Origin: Candidatus Pseudolachnospira avium
Lineage (GTDB): Bacteria; Bacillota; Clostridia; Lachnospirales; Lachnospiraceae
Length of the DNA stretch: 33,956 nt
Reading direction: 5' to 3'
Assembly: GCA_904420025.1 (NCBI GenBank)
Contig: CAJFTW010000022.1
Coordinates: forward strand, 1 to 33,956
Of this stretch, positions 6,736 through 15,628 are shown one piece after another (position 1 is the stretch's first letter; the number at the start of each line of letters is the position of its first letter). A model generated the notes under the pieces. That model did no database searches and was not told the DNA's origin. It saw only the letters and a list, made by a program, of their open reading frames with translations. Both the position numbers and the translations under genes were made by a program.

Positions 6736-8430
6736 TCACGACTGTTCCAAGTCTTCCGCCAGATTCTTGTTGCTCCCGGCATAGCCGGACCCGAATGCGA
6801 AAGCTTTATCCGATAAATCCGTCTCCCGCACCTGCCGCCGGATCTCCAGCACCTGGAAGGGCGCCACGGAAAGTTCCCGGACTCCCAGCCGCAGCAGCAG
6901 AGCCGTGTACGCCGGATCCCCGGCCAGGTCTCCACAGACGCCAACCCAGATGCCGGCCCGGGCAGCGGCTGCCGCCGACTCCTCCACCAGGCGCCACACC
7001 GCCGGATGGCAGCCGGCAAAATACCCTGCGGTCCGGGCGTTCTGCCGGTCCGCCGCCAGGGTGTACTGGGTCAGGTCGTTGGTGCCAATGCTGAAGAAAT
7101 CCACCAGCCCAGCCAGCCGGTCCCCCATCAGGGCGGCGGCAGGGGTCTCCACCATAATGCCTTGCTCCACCTGCCCCACCGGAATCCCTTCCTGCTCCAG
7201 CTCGCCCCGCACTTGGGCGGAAAAATCAAGGACCTGCCGCAGCTCCTCCTCCCCAGCAATCATAGGATAGAGAATAGCCGCCCGGCCATAGGCGCTGGCC
7301 CGGTAGATGGCCCGCAGCTGGGTCCGGAACACCTGGGGCCGGGCCAGGCAGAAGCGGATGCCCCGGCACCCCAGCGCCGGGTTTTCCTCTGTCTCCAGAG
7401 GAGCGTAGGACAGCTGCTTATCCGCTCCAATATCCAGGGTGCGGATGACCACCTGACGCCCCTCCATGGACTCCACTGCCCGGCGGTAGACCGCAAGCTG
7501 CTCCTCCTCCGCGGGCCAGTGATCCGCCTCCAGAAACAGCAGCTCCGTGCGGAACAGTCCAATGCCATCGGCCCCCTGGGCCAACGCCGCCTCCAGATCC
7601 CGCTGGTTCCCCACATTGGCGCACACGGAAACCGGATGGCCATCCCGGGTGACGCTGGGCAGTCCCCGCAGACACTGCAGCTGGCTCTGCCGCTGCTGTT
7701 CCACCTCCCGGCGCTGCTCCAGCTCCTCCAACTGTTCCCGGGTGGGGTTCAGAATCAGAAGGCCCCGCCCCGCATCCAAGGCAGCGGGACAGCCCTCCCA
7801 CTCCGCCGTTGGCTTTGCCTCCAGGGCCACCACCGCCGGCAGGTTCCGGCTCCGGGCCAGAATGGCCGTGTGGCAGTGGAGGGAGCCCTGGGAAACCGCC
7901 ATACCCAGAATGCGGCTGGTATCCATCTGGGCGGTCTCGCTGGGCGTCAGATCCTCCGCCGCCAGAATGCAGGGCTCCTCCGGCAGCGGCTGCCGCTGCC
8001 GGTGCTGCAGGATTCCCACCACCCGGTCCGCCACATCCCGCAGGTCCGCCGCCCGGGCAACCCATTCCGCCTCCTCCAGAGCCTCCAGCTGCCCGGCCAG
8101 CTGCTCTCCAGCCTGGTGGGCAGCCCATGCGGCGGAAGTCCTCTCCTTCTCCAGAATTTCCCCCGCCATCTCCGCAAAGAGCGGATCCTCTAGCAGCATC
8201 CGGTGGCCGAAAAACACCTGGGCTTCCTCCTCCCCCAGGCTCTCCCGGATCCGCTGTTCCAGTGCTTCCAGCTCCTGCCCCGCCTGGGCGCAGGCATCCT
8301 GAAAGCGCTGCCGTTCCCGCTCCGGATTCCCGGTTCCCGGCTCCCGCTCCGGCGTCCGCCCCCGCCTCCAGACATGCAGTTTTCCCAGCACAATGCCTTT
8401 CCCTACGCCTATTCCCCGGAGTTCGGTCAT
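6736..8430 (-). CDS. ptsP: Phosphoenolpyruvate--protein phosphotransferase (PTS enzyme I)
   Basis: First enzyme of the sugar phosphotransferase system: it takes phosphate from PEP onto a histidine and passes it to HPr. It is 564 aa, the usual size of a simple enzyme I. The phosphohistidine is His187 in SLHCHTAILARSRNLPAVV. The PEP-binding barrel shows ADGIGLFRTELLFLE, MVETPAAALM, FFSIGTNDLTQYTLAADRQN and GVCGDLAGDP. I start at the ATG at 8430, seven bases after AAAGGAG; the frame is open nine codons further without a better site. No HPr or EII gene lies next to it. It is divergent from a PEP-consuming pyruvate kinase. The short tail after the barrel is not conserved as far as I can tell. Confidence 0.94.
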   Translation of the reverse strand: MTELRGIGVGKGIVLGKLHVWRRGRTPEREPGTGNPERERQRFQDACAQAGQELEALEQRIRESLGEEEAQVFFGHRMLLEDPLFAEMAGEILEKERTSAAWAAHQAGEQLAGQLEALEEAEWVARAADLRDVADRVVGILQHRQRQPLPEEPCILAAEDLTPSETAQMDTSRILGMAVSQGSLHCHTAILARSRNLPAVVALEAKPTAEWEGCPAALDAGRGLLILNPTREQLEELEQRREVEQQRQSQLQCLRGLPSVTRDGHPVSVCANVGNQRDLEAALAQGADGIGLFRTELLFLEADHWPAEEEQLAVYRRAVESMEGRQVVIRTLDIGADKQLSYAPLETEENPALGCRGIRFCLARPQVFRTQLRAIYRASAYGRAAILYPMIAGEEELRQVLDFSAQVRGELEQEGIPVGQVEQGIMVETPAAALMGDRLAGLVDFFSIGTNDLTQYTLAADRQNARTAGYFAGCHPAVWRLVEESAAAAARAGIWVGVCGDLAGDPAYTALLLRLGVRELSVAPFQVLEIRRQVRETDLSDKAFAFGSGYAGSNKNLAEDLEQS

Positions 8431-8450
8431 ACGCTGCTCCTTTCCCGCCC

Positions 8451-8479
8451 TTGCCAAACCAGCAAAACTGTATTATTCT
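8451..8479 (+). promoter_or_regulatory. Candidate promoter of the pyruvate kinase-like gene
   Basis: TTGCCA (8451-8456), a 17-base spacer and TATTCT (8474-8479). It lies in the 165-base divergent gap and would give a leader of about 110 bases that contains the hairpin at 8527-8574. No convincing ptsP promoter was found in the same gap. Confidence 0.4.
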
Positions 8480-8526
8480 TGGATTGAAATTCCTTTTTGC
8501 TACCCGTACATCCAACCACGGACCAG

Positions 8527-8574
8527 GAAAGCCCTCGGATTGCTCCGCACTGCGGGCATCCCGACCGGGCTTTC
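8527..8574 (+). promoter_or_regulatory. Leader hairpin before the pyruvate kinase-like gene
   Basis: GAAAGCCC (8527-8534) pairs with GGGCTTTC (8567-8574), TCGG with CCGA (8561-8564), and an inner CCGC/GCGG closes a small loop. It ends about 20 bases before the start codon. No T-run follows, so it is not a terminator. It could affect translation or be a regulator site; it matches no riboswitch I know. Confidence 0.4.
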
Positions 8575-8595
8575 TGAGTAAACAGGTGACCCGCT

Positions 8596-9603
8596 ATGGA
8601 ATATTACGGAACCCTTGGGCCCGGCTGCAAGGAGCCGGAGACCCTGAAACGTATGCTCCAGGCCGGCATGACCGGCCTGCGGCTCAACCTCTCCCACGGA
8701 TCCCTGCCCCGGCAGGCTTCCTTTCTGGCCGCCTGGCAGCAGGCCAGGAAGGAAACCGGCAGCAACGCCGGCCTCCTGCTGGATCTGGAGGGGCCGGAGC
8801 TGCGCATTGGCTCGCTGCCGGAGCCTCTGCTCCTCTCCCCAGGCGAAGCACTGCTTTTGGGAGCCGGCGGCATTCCCATTCCGCCGGCGCTGCTGCCCTG
8901 GCTGATCCCGGGGCAGGAAGTGCGCCTGGATGACGGCAAGCTGCTGCTCCGGGTGGAGTCTGGGGGAAGCACAGCCGCCTTCTGCCGGGTGGTCCGGGGC
9001 GGCCTTCTCTCCTCCCGGAAAAGCCTGGCCCTCCCCGGCAGCCCGGTACGCCTTCCAGCCCTCACCGAGGCTGACCGGCAAAACCTGCGCCTGGCCTCCC
9101 AGGCCGGCGTCACCGGGGTCATGCTGCCCTTCGTCCACGCCCCGGAGGACATCCGGGAGCTGGAGCAGGCCCTGGAGGATGCCGGCGTTCCCCAGCTGCG
9201 GATTTTCGCCAAACTGGAGGATGCGGAGGGCCTCCGCCGCCTGCCGGAGCTGGCACCCCTGGGCCATACCATTGTCATTGCCCGGGGGGATCTGGGCAAC
9301 GCTCTGAAGCCCTGGGAGCTTCCCCGGGCGCAGAAAGAGGCGGCCCGGATCTGCCGCCTCTGGAACACTCCGTTTCTAGTGGTGACCCAGCTGCTGGACT
9401 CCATGGAACAGCGGCCGGTTCCCACCCGCGCCGAGGTGCTGGATATTTTCAACGCGGTGCTGGACGGTGCCTCCGCCCTGATGCTCACCGGCGAGACCGC
9501 CGCCGGAAAATATCCGGTCCAGGCCATGGACATACTGGTGAAAACCGGGGAGGAAGCCCTCCGCTACCGGGCCGAAAGCCTGTGCCCGCCTACAGGCCGT
9601 TGA
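8596..9603 (+). CDS. Short pyruvate kinase-like protein lacking the C-terminal domain
   Basis: Resembles pyruvate kinase (PEP + ADP to pyruvate + ATP) but is 335 aa against the usual 470-590. The barrel residues are present: GLRLNLSHG near the N-terminus, Lys206 and Glu208 in FAKLEDAEG, ARGDLG with Asp232, TQLLDSM with Thr264, and PTRAE...LTGETAAGKYPV. The lid (B) domain is there (LDDGKL...RKSLALPG). The protein ends just after the last barrel helix, so the C-terminal domain used for tetramer contacts and allosteric control is missing. The usual DTKGPE reads DLEGPE. Whether it is an active unregulated kinase or has another role is open. Its end overlaps the convergent dehydrogenase gene by 14 bases. 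It is divergent from enzyme I, which uses the same substrate, PEP. Confidence 0.85.
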   Translation: MEYYGTLGPGCKEPETLKRMLQAGMTGLRLNLSHGSLPRQASFLAAWQQARKETGSNAGLLLDLEGPELRIGSLPEPLLLSPGEALLLGAGGIPIPPALLPWLIPGQEVRLDDGKLLLRVESGGSTAAFCRVVRGGLLSSRKSLALPGSPVRLPALTEADRQNLRLASQAGVTGVMLPFVHAPEDIRELEQALEDAGVPQLRIFAKLEDAEGLRRLPELAPLGHTIVIARGDLGNALKPWELPRAQKEAARICRLWNTPFLVVTQLLDSMEQRPVPTRAEVLDIFNAVLDGASALMLTGETAAGKYPVQAMDILVKTGEEALRYRAESLCPPTGR

Positions 9604-10579
9604 CTACATGCTCCGGCCGCTCCCCTTTCGCCACCCGCGCTAGGTTTTCCCAGACCATCCGGTGGGCCCGGGTAAAGGTGCCCACGGTAATCCCTCCCAC
9701 ATGGGGGGAGAGCACCAGCCGCCCGAGGCAGTCCGCCGGCAGGGAGGCCAGGGGGTTGTCCGCCGTCACCGGCTCCGGGTACAGGGTATCCAGCCCGGCG
9801 CCGGCCAGGCGGCCGGACAGAAGCGCCCGCCGCACCGCCTCATGGTCCATCAGCTCACCCCGGGCCGTGTTGATCAGATACGCCCCGGGCTTCATGGCCG
9901 CCAGGAAGGCTTCGTCCACCATGCCCTGGGTCTCCTCCGTCACCGGCACGTGGAGGCTGACCACATCACACCGGGCCAGCAGTTCCTCCTGGGAGGCCCA
10001 CTGAACGCCCAGGGCCTCCTCCACCGCCGGCTCCGCCCGGTGATGGCTGTAATACAGGACCCGGCAGCCAAAGGCAGCCAGCAGGCGGGCCGTGGCCTTT
10101 CCAATATCCCCCAGGCCATAGATGCCAACCTGGCAGTCCCCCAGCTCCCGGATGCCTTCCACCATCCCTTGTTCCTTCACCTGAATCTGGCGCCCTTCCC
10201 GGACCGCCCGGTCCCCGGACACCACATCCCGCAGCAAGCCCAGCATCAGCAGAACCGCCTGCTCCGCCACCGCCCCGGCGTTGACTCCCTTGCAGTTGCA
10301 TACGTAGATGCCCCGCTCCCGGGCCGCCGCAGTGTCAATGGCATGGTAGGCCACTCCCTCCGAGTGAATCAGCTTCAGGTTGGGCATGCGGCGGATCAGT
10401 TCCCCGGCCACCGGGGAGATGGCATCCGCCAGCAGAAACTCTGCATCCCCGCCGGCCTGCAAAATTTCCTCCTGGGAAGCCCCCCGGGAACAGACCACCA
10501 TCTCCACCTGCCGGGTAAACGAATTGTCCGGGCGGTATTTGGCCGCCCGAACCGGATCGCCGATCACCAACAGCTTCAT
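9590..10579 (-). CDS. D-isomer-specific 2-hydroxyacid dehydrogenase
   Basis: NAD(P)-dependent oxidoreductase of the phosphoglycerate dehydrogenase/D-lactate dehydrogenase superfamily, 329 aa. The Rossmann motif is IYGLGDIGKATA (about residues 153-164). The catalytic triad is Arg240 (NTARGEL), Glu269 (YPEP) and His293 (SPHVGGIT). No ACT or other regulatory tail is present, so it is not the long SerA form. The substrate cannot be read from sequence. It overlaps the nadE stop by four bases (ATGA) and is the last gene of the M18-nadE unit; its 3' end overlaps the convergent pyruvate kinase-like gene. Confidence 0.88.
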   Translation of the reverse strand: MKLLVIGDPVRAAKYRPDNSFTRQVEMVVCSRGASQEEILQAGGDAEFLLADAISPVAGELIRRMPNLKLIHSEGVAYHAIDTAAARERGIYVCNCKGVNAGAVAEQAVLLMLGLLRDVVSGDRAVREGRQIQVKEQGMVEGIRELGDCQVGIYGLGDIGKATARLLAAFGCRVLYYSHHRAEPAVEEALGVQWASQEELLARCDVVSLHVPVTEETQGMVDEAFLAAMKPGAYLINTARGELMDHEAVRRALLSGRLAGAGLDTLYPEPVTADNPLASLPADCLGRLVLSPHVGGITVGTFTRAHRMVWENLARVAKGERPEHVVNGL

Positions 10580-12528
10580 AACCGCTCCTCCTGCTCTTCC
10601 ATCTCCTCCAGGGCCTCCACTTCCTCCAGCCAGATCCGGCTGGAGGCGTCGCTGGGCATCCGCCAGTCGCCCCGGGGGGACAGTGCCACCGAACCCACCT
10701 TGGGGCCATCCGGCAGGCAGGACCGCTTAAACTGCTGGGCAAAGAAGCGGCGGTAAAAATTCTTCATCCAATGGAGGATTTCCCCGGCGCGGTAGGACTC
10801 CCCAAAGGCCTTGCAGGCCAGCCGGTAGGTTTTTTCCGGGGAGAAGCCGAATCGGAGAATATAATAGAGGAAGAAGTCATGGAGCTCATAGGGCCCCACC
10901 AGATCCTCGGTTTTCTGGGAAATCTTCCCCTCCTCCGGGGGCAGCAGCTCCGGGCTCACCGGCGTGTCCAGCACATCCAGCAATGCCTGGGACATGGCCG
11001 CATCCCCGCAGGTGTCCGCCCAGTACCGCACCAGGTGGCGCACCAGCGTCTTGGGCACACCGCCGTTGACCCCGTACATGGACATGTGGTCCCCGTTGTA
11101 GGTGGCCCAGCCCAGGGCCAGCTCCGAAAGATCCCCGGTACCAATGACCAGGCCGCCCACCTGGTTGGCCACATCCATCAGCACCTGGGTCCGCTCCCGG
11201 GCCTGGGCGTTCTCATACGTCACATCGTGGCAGTCCTCATCCTGGCCAATATCCCGGAAATGGCTGCGGACACTTTCCCGGATGGGGATCTCCCGGAGGG
11301 TGGCTCCCACCGCCTCTGCCAGCACACAGGCATTCCGGTAGGTCCGGTCGGTGGTGCCAAAGCAGGGCATGGTCACCGCCAGAATATCCTCCCGGGGCAG
11401 GCCCAGCTGGTCAAAGGCCCGGGCAGCCACCAGCAGCGCCAGGGTGGAATCCAGGCCGCCGGAGATGCCCACCACCCCATAGCGGCAGCCGGTGTGCTCC
11501 AGCCGCTTTTTCAGCCCCATGGCCTGAATCCACAGGATCTCCTCATACCGCTCCGCCTGGCGCCTTCCGTCCGCCGGCACGAAGGGGGTCCGAGAGACCG
11601 GCGGCAGCTCCGACTCCTCCGGCTCCAGGGAGAAGGACACCAGCTCATAGCCGTGGCTGTCCATGGGGCCGAAGGTGACGTTGCGCCGGCGCTCTGCCTG
11701 GAGCTTTTCCACGTCCAGGATCCCGTAGGTAATCTCATTCCGGAACCGGGGGGCCTCCGCCAGCAGCGCGCCGTTCTCTCCGATCAGGTTCTGGCCGCCG
11801 AACACCAGGTCCGTGGTGGATTCCCCCTCCCCGCTGGCCGCGTACACGTAGCCGCAAACCAGGCGGCCGGACTGGCCCTTGACCAGATCCCGCCGGTAGT
11901 CCCCCTTGCCGGTGGACTCATCGCTGGCGGAGCTGTTGACAATCACCGTGGCCCCAGCCAGAGCATGGGAAATGCTGGGGGGCTGGGGGGCCCAGAGATC
12001 CTCACAGACCTCCGCCCCCACCACCAGATCCGGCATTTCCTCACACTGGAACAGAATCCGGGAGCCAAAGGGGACCAGGTACCGCTGGCCCTCCCAGTCG
12101 GTGAACTCCACATCTGCCGCCGCCTCCCCGCCGGGGGTAAAATGGCGCAGCTCATAGAATTCCCCATAGTTGGGCAGGTGCCGCTTGGGCACCACCCCCA
12201 GCAGCTCCCCCCGGGAGAAAGCCGCCATCACATTGTAGAGCTTTCCGCCCTCAGGCCAGGTGGTTCCCACAAAGGCCAGGGCATCCAGCTCCCGGCTGGC
12301 CTCCACCAGCGCCCGCAGCTGCTCCTCGGCCTCCCGCAGCAGACGGGATTGGAGAAACAGGTCCCCGCAGGTATAGCCGGTCAGGGCCAGCTCCGGAAAC
12401 ACAATCAGCTTGGCTCCCTGCGCTGCCGCCTCCCGCATCTGCTCTTCCATCCGTTCCCGGTTATACACCGGATCCGCCACCCGGATTTCCGGCGTGGCCG
12501 CCGCTGCCTTTATAAAACCATTTCGCAT
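10576..12528 (-). CDS. nadE: Glutamine-dependent NAD+ synthetase
   Basis: Makes NAD+ from nicotinic acid adenine dinucleotide, ATP and glutamine. It is 650 aa, the two-domain form. The N-terminal nitrilase-type glutaminase has the Glu-Lys-Cys triad: Glu46 in [13 protein letters not shown], Lys115 in [13 protein letters not shown] and Cys175 in GAEVCEDLW. The synthetase half has the PP-loop SGGLDS at 356-361 and [21 protein letters not shown]. So ammonia is produced in the same chain and no separate amidase is needed. It starts 13 bases after the M18 aminopeptidase stop and overlaps the next gene, so it is co-transcribed with both. An NAD-dependent dehydrogenase follows directly, which may or may not be functional pairing. 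Confidence 0.95.
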   Translation of the reverse strand: MRNGFIKAAAATPEIRVADPVYNRERMEEQMREAAAQGAKLIVFPELALTGYTCGDLFLQSRLLREAEEQLRALVEASRELDALAFVGTTWPEGGKLYNVMAAFSRGELLGVVPKRHLPNYGEFYELRHFTPGGEAAADVEFTDWEGQRYLVPFGSRILFQCEEMPDLVVGAEVCEDLWAPQPPSISHALAGATVIVNSSASDESTGKGDYRRDLVKGQSGRLVCGYVYAASGEGESTTDLVFGGQNLIGENGALLAEAPRFRNEITYGILDVEKLQAERRRNVTFGPMDSHGYELVSFSLEPEESELPPVSRTPFVPADGRRQAERYEEILWIQAMGLKKRLEHTGCRYGVVGISGGLDSTLALLVAARAFDQLGLPREDILAVTMPCFGTTDRTYRNACVLAEAVGATLREIPIRESVRSHFRDIGQDEDCHDVTYENAQARERTQVLMDVANQVGGLVIGTGDLSELALGWATYNGDHMSMYGVNGGVPKTLVRHLVRYWADTCGDAAMSQALLDVLDTPVSPELLPPEEGKISQKTEDLVGPYELHDFFLYYILRFGFSPEKTYRLACKAFGESYRAGEILHWMKNFYRRFFAQQFKRSCLPDGPKVGSVALSPRGDWRMPSDASSRIWLEEVEALEEMEEQEERL

Positions 12529-12541
12529 GAATTCTTCCCGT

Positions 12542-13930
12542 TTACGCGTCCTTCAGGAAAGCCGCGTAGCCTTTCTTTGCCTCATAGATGTCCGCCTTGC
12601 TGCCAATCTCCCAGGGTGCGTGCATGTTCAGCACGGCAATGCCGCTGTCAATGACCTCCATGCCATAGTTGGCCATAATGTAGGCGATGGTGCCGCCGCC
12701 TCCCACATCCACCTTGCCCAGCTCTGCCGTCTGCCAGGCCACCTGGTTCTCATCCATAATCCGGCGTACTGCCGCCATGTACTCGGCGGAGGCATCGTTG
12801 GAGCCGGACTTGCCCCGGGAACCGGTGTACTTGTTGAACACCAGGCCCCGTCCCATGTAAGCGCTGTTTTTCTTTTCAAATACGTTGGGGTAATTGGGAT
12901 CATACGCAGCACTGACATCCGAGGAAAGCATCCGGGACCGTGCCAGTGCCCGGCGGAGGCCCAGCTCCGAATACTGTCCGCAGAGGCCCATGATCTCTGC
13001 CACTGTATTTTCAAAGAACCGAGAATGCATTCCGGTTGCTCCCATACTCCCAATTTCTTCCTTATCCACCAGCAGGCATACACCGGTTTTCTTCAAACTG
13101 CCCGCCTCCAGCATGGCTATCAGGGAGGTAAAGGCGCAGATGCGGTCGTCCTGACCATATCCCATGATCATACTCCGGTCTAAACCAAAATCTCTCGCCT
13201 GCCCTGCCGGCACCACTTCAATCTCTGCGGAGAGGAAGTCCTCCTCCTCCATTCCGTACTTCTCCTTCAGAATGGAGAGGATGGTCTTCTTAACCAGCTC
13301 TTTCTTGTCTTCCTCCTCCGTCTTGGCGGGGCGGCTGCCCACCAGCACGTTCAGATCCTCACCTTCAATGACCAGCCGGGCCTTTTTCTCCATCTGCTCA
13401 CCAGACAGATGGGCCAGCAAGTCACTGATCCCCACCACCGGGTCGCTGTCCGCCTCGCCGATGACCACGTCCACGGAAGTGCCGTCCTTTTTGGCCACCA
13501 CACCGTGGAGGGCCAGAGGCAGGGCCACCCACTGGTATTTCTTAATGCCGCCGTAGTAATGGGTATCCAGCAGAGCCTGCTCTGTGTCCTCATACAGGGG
13601 GTTCTGCTTCAGATCCAATCGGGGGGAATCAATGTGGGCGCCCAGCAAATTCATGCCCATCTCCAGCGGTTCTTCACCAATCTGGAACAGCGCCAGGGCC
13701 TTTCCCATACATTCTCCATACACCCTGTCCCCCGCCGACAGCTTCTCCCCGGCATCCATGACCTCCTGCAGGCTGCGGTACCCGGCCTTGCGGGCCAGCT
13801 TCACCGCCTCCTTCACACACTCCCGCTCCGTCTTGGCCGCAGAGAGATACTGGCGATACGCTTCTGCCAGCTCGGTCAGTTCCCTCTGCTCCGCCTCTCC
13901 GTACTTCAGCCAAACATTTTCTCTCTCCAT
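12542..13930 (-). CDS. M18-family aminopeptidase
   Basis: Cytoplasmic dinuclear-zinc aminopeptidase (aspartyl-aminopeptidase family), 462 aa. Zinc and catalytic motifs appear in order: GAHIDSPRLDLKQNPLYED, LVDKEEIGSMGATGM, SSDVSAAYDPNYP and, near the end, VLNMHAPWEIGSKADIYEA. I start at the ATG at 13930, preceded by AAAAGGGG; the open frame extends 24 codons upstream, but that stretch falls in the efp terminator. It heads the unit with nadE and the 2-hydroxyacid dehydrogenase. A TTGCGG and TATAAA pair just after the efp hairpin could be its promoter, but this is weak. Confidence 0.92.
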   Translation of the reverse strand: MERENVWLKYGEAEQRELTELAEAYRQYLSAAKTERECVKEAVKLARKAGYRSLQEVMDAGEKLSAGDRVYGECMGKALALFQIGEEPLEMGMNLLGAHIDSPRLDLKQNPLYEDTEQALLDTHYYGGIKKYQWVALPLALHGVVAKKDGTSVDVVIGEADSDPVVGISDLLAHLSGEQMEKKARLVIEGEDLNVLVGSRPAKTEEEDKKELVKKTILSILKEKYGMEEEDFLSAEIEVVPAGQARDFGLDRSMIMGYGQDDRICAFTSLIAMLEAGSLKKTGVCLLVDKEEIGSMGATGMHSRFFENTVAEIMGLCGQYSELGLRRALARSRMLSSDVSAAYDPNYPNVFEKKNSAYMGRGLVFNKYTGSRGKSGSNDASAEYMAAVRRIMDENQVAWQTAELGKVDVGGGGTIAYIMANYGMEVIDSGIAVLNMHAPWEIGSKADIYEAKKGYAAFLKDA

Positions 13931-13944
13931 TGTATTGTACCCCT

Positions 13945-13999
13945 TTTTATAAAAATATGAAAATAGCTGCCGCAAAATCCTGCCAGATTTTACAGCAGC
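13945..13999 (-). terminator. Rho-independent terminator of efp
   Basis: On the minus strand GCTGC-TGT-AAAATC pairs with GATTTT-GCG-GCAGC (two G-U pairs in the middle), loop of six bases, followed by TATTTTCATATTTTTAT. It starts about 15 bases after the efp stop. Confidence 0.8.
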
Positions 14000-14013
14000 C
14001 ATCCACTCCAGCC

Positions 14014-14571
14014 TTACACTCTGGACAGATATTCTCCGGTCCTCGTATCAATCTTGATCACATCGCCCTGATCCACAAACAGCGGCACATACACCGTTGC
14101 GCCGGTCTCCACCACCGCGGGTTTGGTGGCGCCGGTGGCCGTGTCACCCTTAAAGCCAGGCTCGGTATCCGTCACCGCCAGCTCCACAAACAGCGGAGGC
14201 TCAATGGAGAACACGTTTCCCTTGTGGGAACAGATCTTGACCATCTCATTTTCCTTAACAAACTTCAGTGCATCCCCGATCTGCTCTTTGCCCAGGGCAA
14301 TCTGCTCGTAGGTGTTTACGTCCATGAAATGGTAAAGATCACCGTCTGTGTACAGATACTGCATATCCACCCGGTCAATTCTGGCCTCCTCGCACTTTTC
14401 GGTGGGCCGGAAGGTTTTTTCCACCACGCCGCCGTTGACAATATTTTTCAGCTTGGTGCGGACAAACGCCGCGCCCTTGCCGGGCTTTACATGCTGAAAC
14501 TCTACGATCTGGTAAATATTGCCCTCGTACTCGATGGTCATGCCATTTCTGAAATCACCTGCTGAAACCAT
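14014..14571 (-). CDS. efp: Translation elongation factor P
   Basis: Helps ribosomes through polyproline stretches. The protein is 185 aa, the standard length, with three beta-barrel domains. The tip loop reads [10 protein letters not shown], with Lys32 at the position that some bacteria modify; no modification enzyme is visible nearby. The C-terminus [16 protein letters not shown] is typical. AGGAGG lies nine bases before the ATG. It has its own promoter (14631-14659) and terminator (13945-13999), so it is a single-gene unit. Confidence 0.97.
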   Translation of the reverse strand: MVSAGDFRNGMTIEYEGNIYQIVEFQHVKPGKGAAFVRTKLKNIVNGGVVEKTFRPTEKCEEARIDRVDMQYLYTDGDLYHFMDVNTYEQIALGKEQIGDALKFVKENEMVKICSHKGNVFSIEPPLFVELAVTDTEPGFKGDTATGATKPAVVETGATVYVPLFVDQGDVIKIDTRTGEYLSRV

Positions 14572-14630
14572 TGGCTAACTTCCTCCTTGGAATTTCAATT
14601 TCCTATTCAATTTGAGAATCTATCCGTCTT

Positions 14631-14659
14631 ATTTTATAATAAAACATACGACTTTTCAA
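14631..14659 (-). promoter_or_regulatory. Promoter of efp
   Basis: TTGAAA (14654-14659), exactly 17 bases, TAAAAT (14631-14636), read on the minus strand. The -35 overlaps the last bases of yqeG. The leader to the efp ATG is about 50 bases. Confidence 0.75.
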
Positions 14660-15159
14660 CCTCTTTTTTGCCGCCGCCTATAAAAATAGAGGACCAGCCG
14701 CTCCAGCTTCCGCTTGAGCACAATCTGGATCTCCTCCTTGGGGTGGATGGGGGACACCAGAATGGTATACAGGCCGGCCCGGTTGGCTCCGTACACATCC
14801 GTAAACAGCTGGTCCCCCACAAACAGCGTATCTTCCCGGCTGGTCCCCAGCTGCTCCATGGCTTCCTGGTAGCCCCGGACGGATGGCTTGTGGGCATCGC
14901 AAATCCAGGCGGAATCCACCGCCCTGGCAAAAGGCTCCACCCGCGGAAGGTGGTTGTTGGAGATCAGGCAGGTGCCGAAGCCCATGCGGTGAAGCCGCTG
15001 GAACAGAGCCTCTGCCTCCGGCGTAGCCGGGGCTCCGTGGGGCACCAGGGTGTTGTCAATATCAAAGAGAATTCCCCGGAAGCCCTTCTGCCACATCCCT
15101 TCGTAATCAATGGTATAGGCGGATGGCTGCTGCTCCCGGGGATAAAACTTCCGCAGCAT
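14656..15159 (-). CDS. yqeG: YqeG-family HAD-IIIA phosphatase
   Basis: Haloacid-dehalogenase-type phosphatase, 167 aa. Motif I is FDIDNTLV (Asp33 nucleophile, Asp35), motif II ISNN, motif III lysine in DAHKPSVRGY and motif IV VGDQLFTDVYGAN. This order and the PREQ...YTIDYEGMWQKGFRG start are those of YqeG, whose physiological substrate is not established. Its ATG overlaps the nrdR stop by one base (TGATG), so it is translated with nrdR. Confidence 0.9.
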   Translation of the reverse strand: MLRKFYPREQQPSAYTIDYEGMWQKGFRGILFDIDNTLVPHGAPATPEAEALFQRLHRMGFGTCLISNNHLPRVEPFARAVDSAWICDAHKPSVRGYQEAMEQLGTSREDTLFVGDQLFTDVYGANRAGLYTILVSPIHPKEEIQIVLKRKLERLVLYFYRRRQKRG

Positions 15160-15611
15160 CAGCTCTTCTTTTTGGCCACCTTCTCGATCTCCCGCAGGAA
15201 GGTGTCCACATCCTTAAACTCTTTGTAGACGGAAGCAAAACGGACGTAGGCCACGTCATCCAAATTCCGGAGGTGCTCCATGACCAGCTCGCCGATGACG
15301 CTGCTGGGCACCTCCTTCTCCTCCCGGCCCATAATCTCGTTTTCGATCTCGTCGATCATCTGGTTGATCTCCGTCACCGGAATCGGGCGCTTGTGGCAGG
15401 AACGCATGATCCCCTCCTCCAGCTTGGAGCGGTCATAAGGTTCCCGCCGGTCTCCTTTTTTCACCACCATCAGGGGGATGGTCTCCACCTTCTCATAGGT
15501 GGTGAAACGTTTGCCGCACACCTCACACTGCCGGCGGCGGCGAATGGAGTTTTCCGCGGGGCGGGAATCAATCACTTTAGTCTCCGCCGCATTGCAAAAC
15601 GGGCACTTCAT
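15159..15611 (-). CDS. nrdR: Transcriptional repressor NrdR
   Basis: Represses ribonucleotide reductase genes in response to nucleotide (dATP/ATP) binding. It is 150 aa: an N-terminal zinc ribbon (Cys3, Cys6, Cys29, Cys32 in CPFC and CEVC) followed by an ATP-cone (FTTYEKVE...VVKKGDRREPYDRSKLEEGI). I start at the ATG at 15611, where AAGGAGGAG sits directly upstream; the frame is open 52 codons more into the previous gene, but the zinc ribbon must be at the N-terminus. It lies 17 bases after the EFR1 stop and one base overlaps yqeG. No nrd gene or paired NrdR box was seen here. Confidence 0.95.
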   Translation of the reverse strand: MKCPFCNAAETKVIDSRPAENSIRRRRQCEVCGKRFTTYEKVETIPLMVVKKGDRREPYDRSKLEEGIMRSCHKRPIPVTEINQMIDEIENEIMGREEKEVPSSVIGELVMEHLRNLDDVAYVRFASVYKEFKDVDTFLREIEKVAKKKS

Positions 15612-15628
15612 CGGGAGCTCCTCCTTCG

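Noticed and set aside
10771-12654. A 627-codon + strand frame opposite nadE.
   Set aside because: Antisense shadow; nadE has both catalytic domains intact on the other strand.
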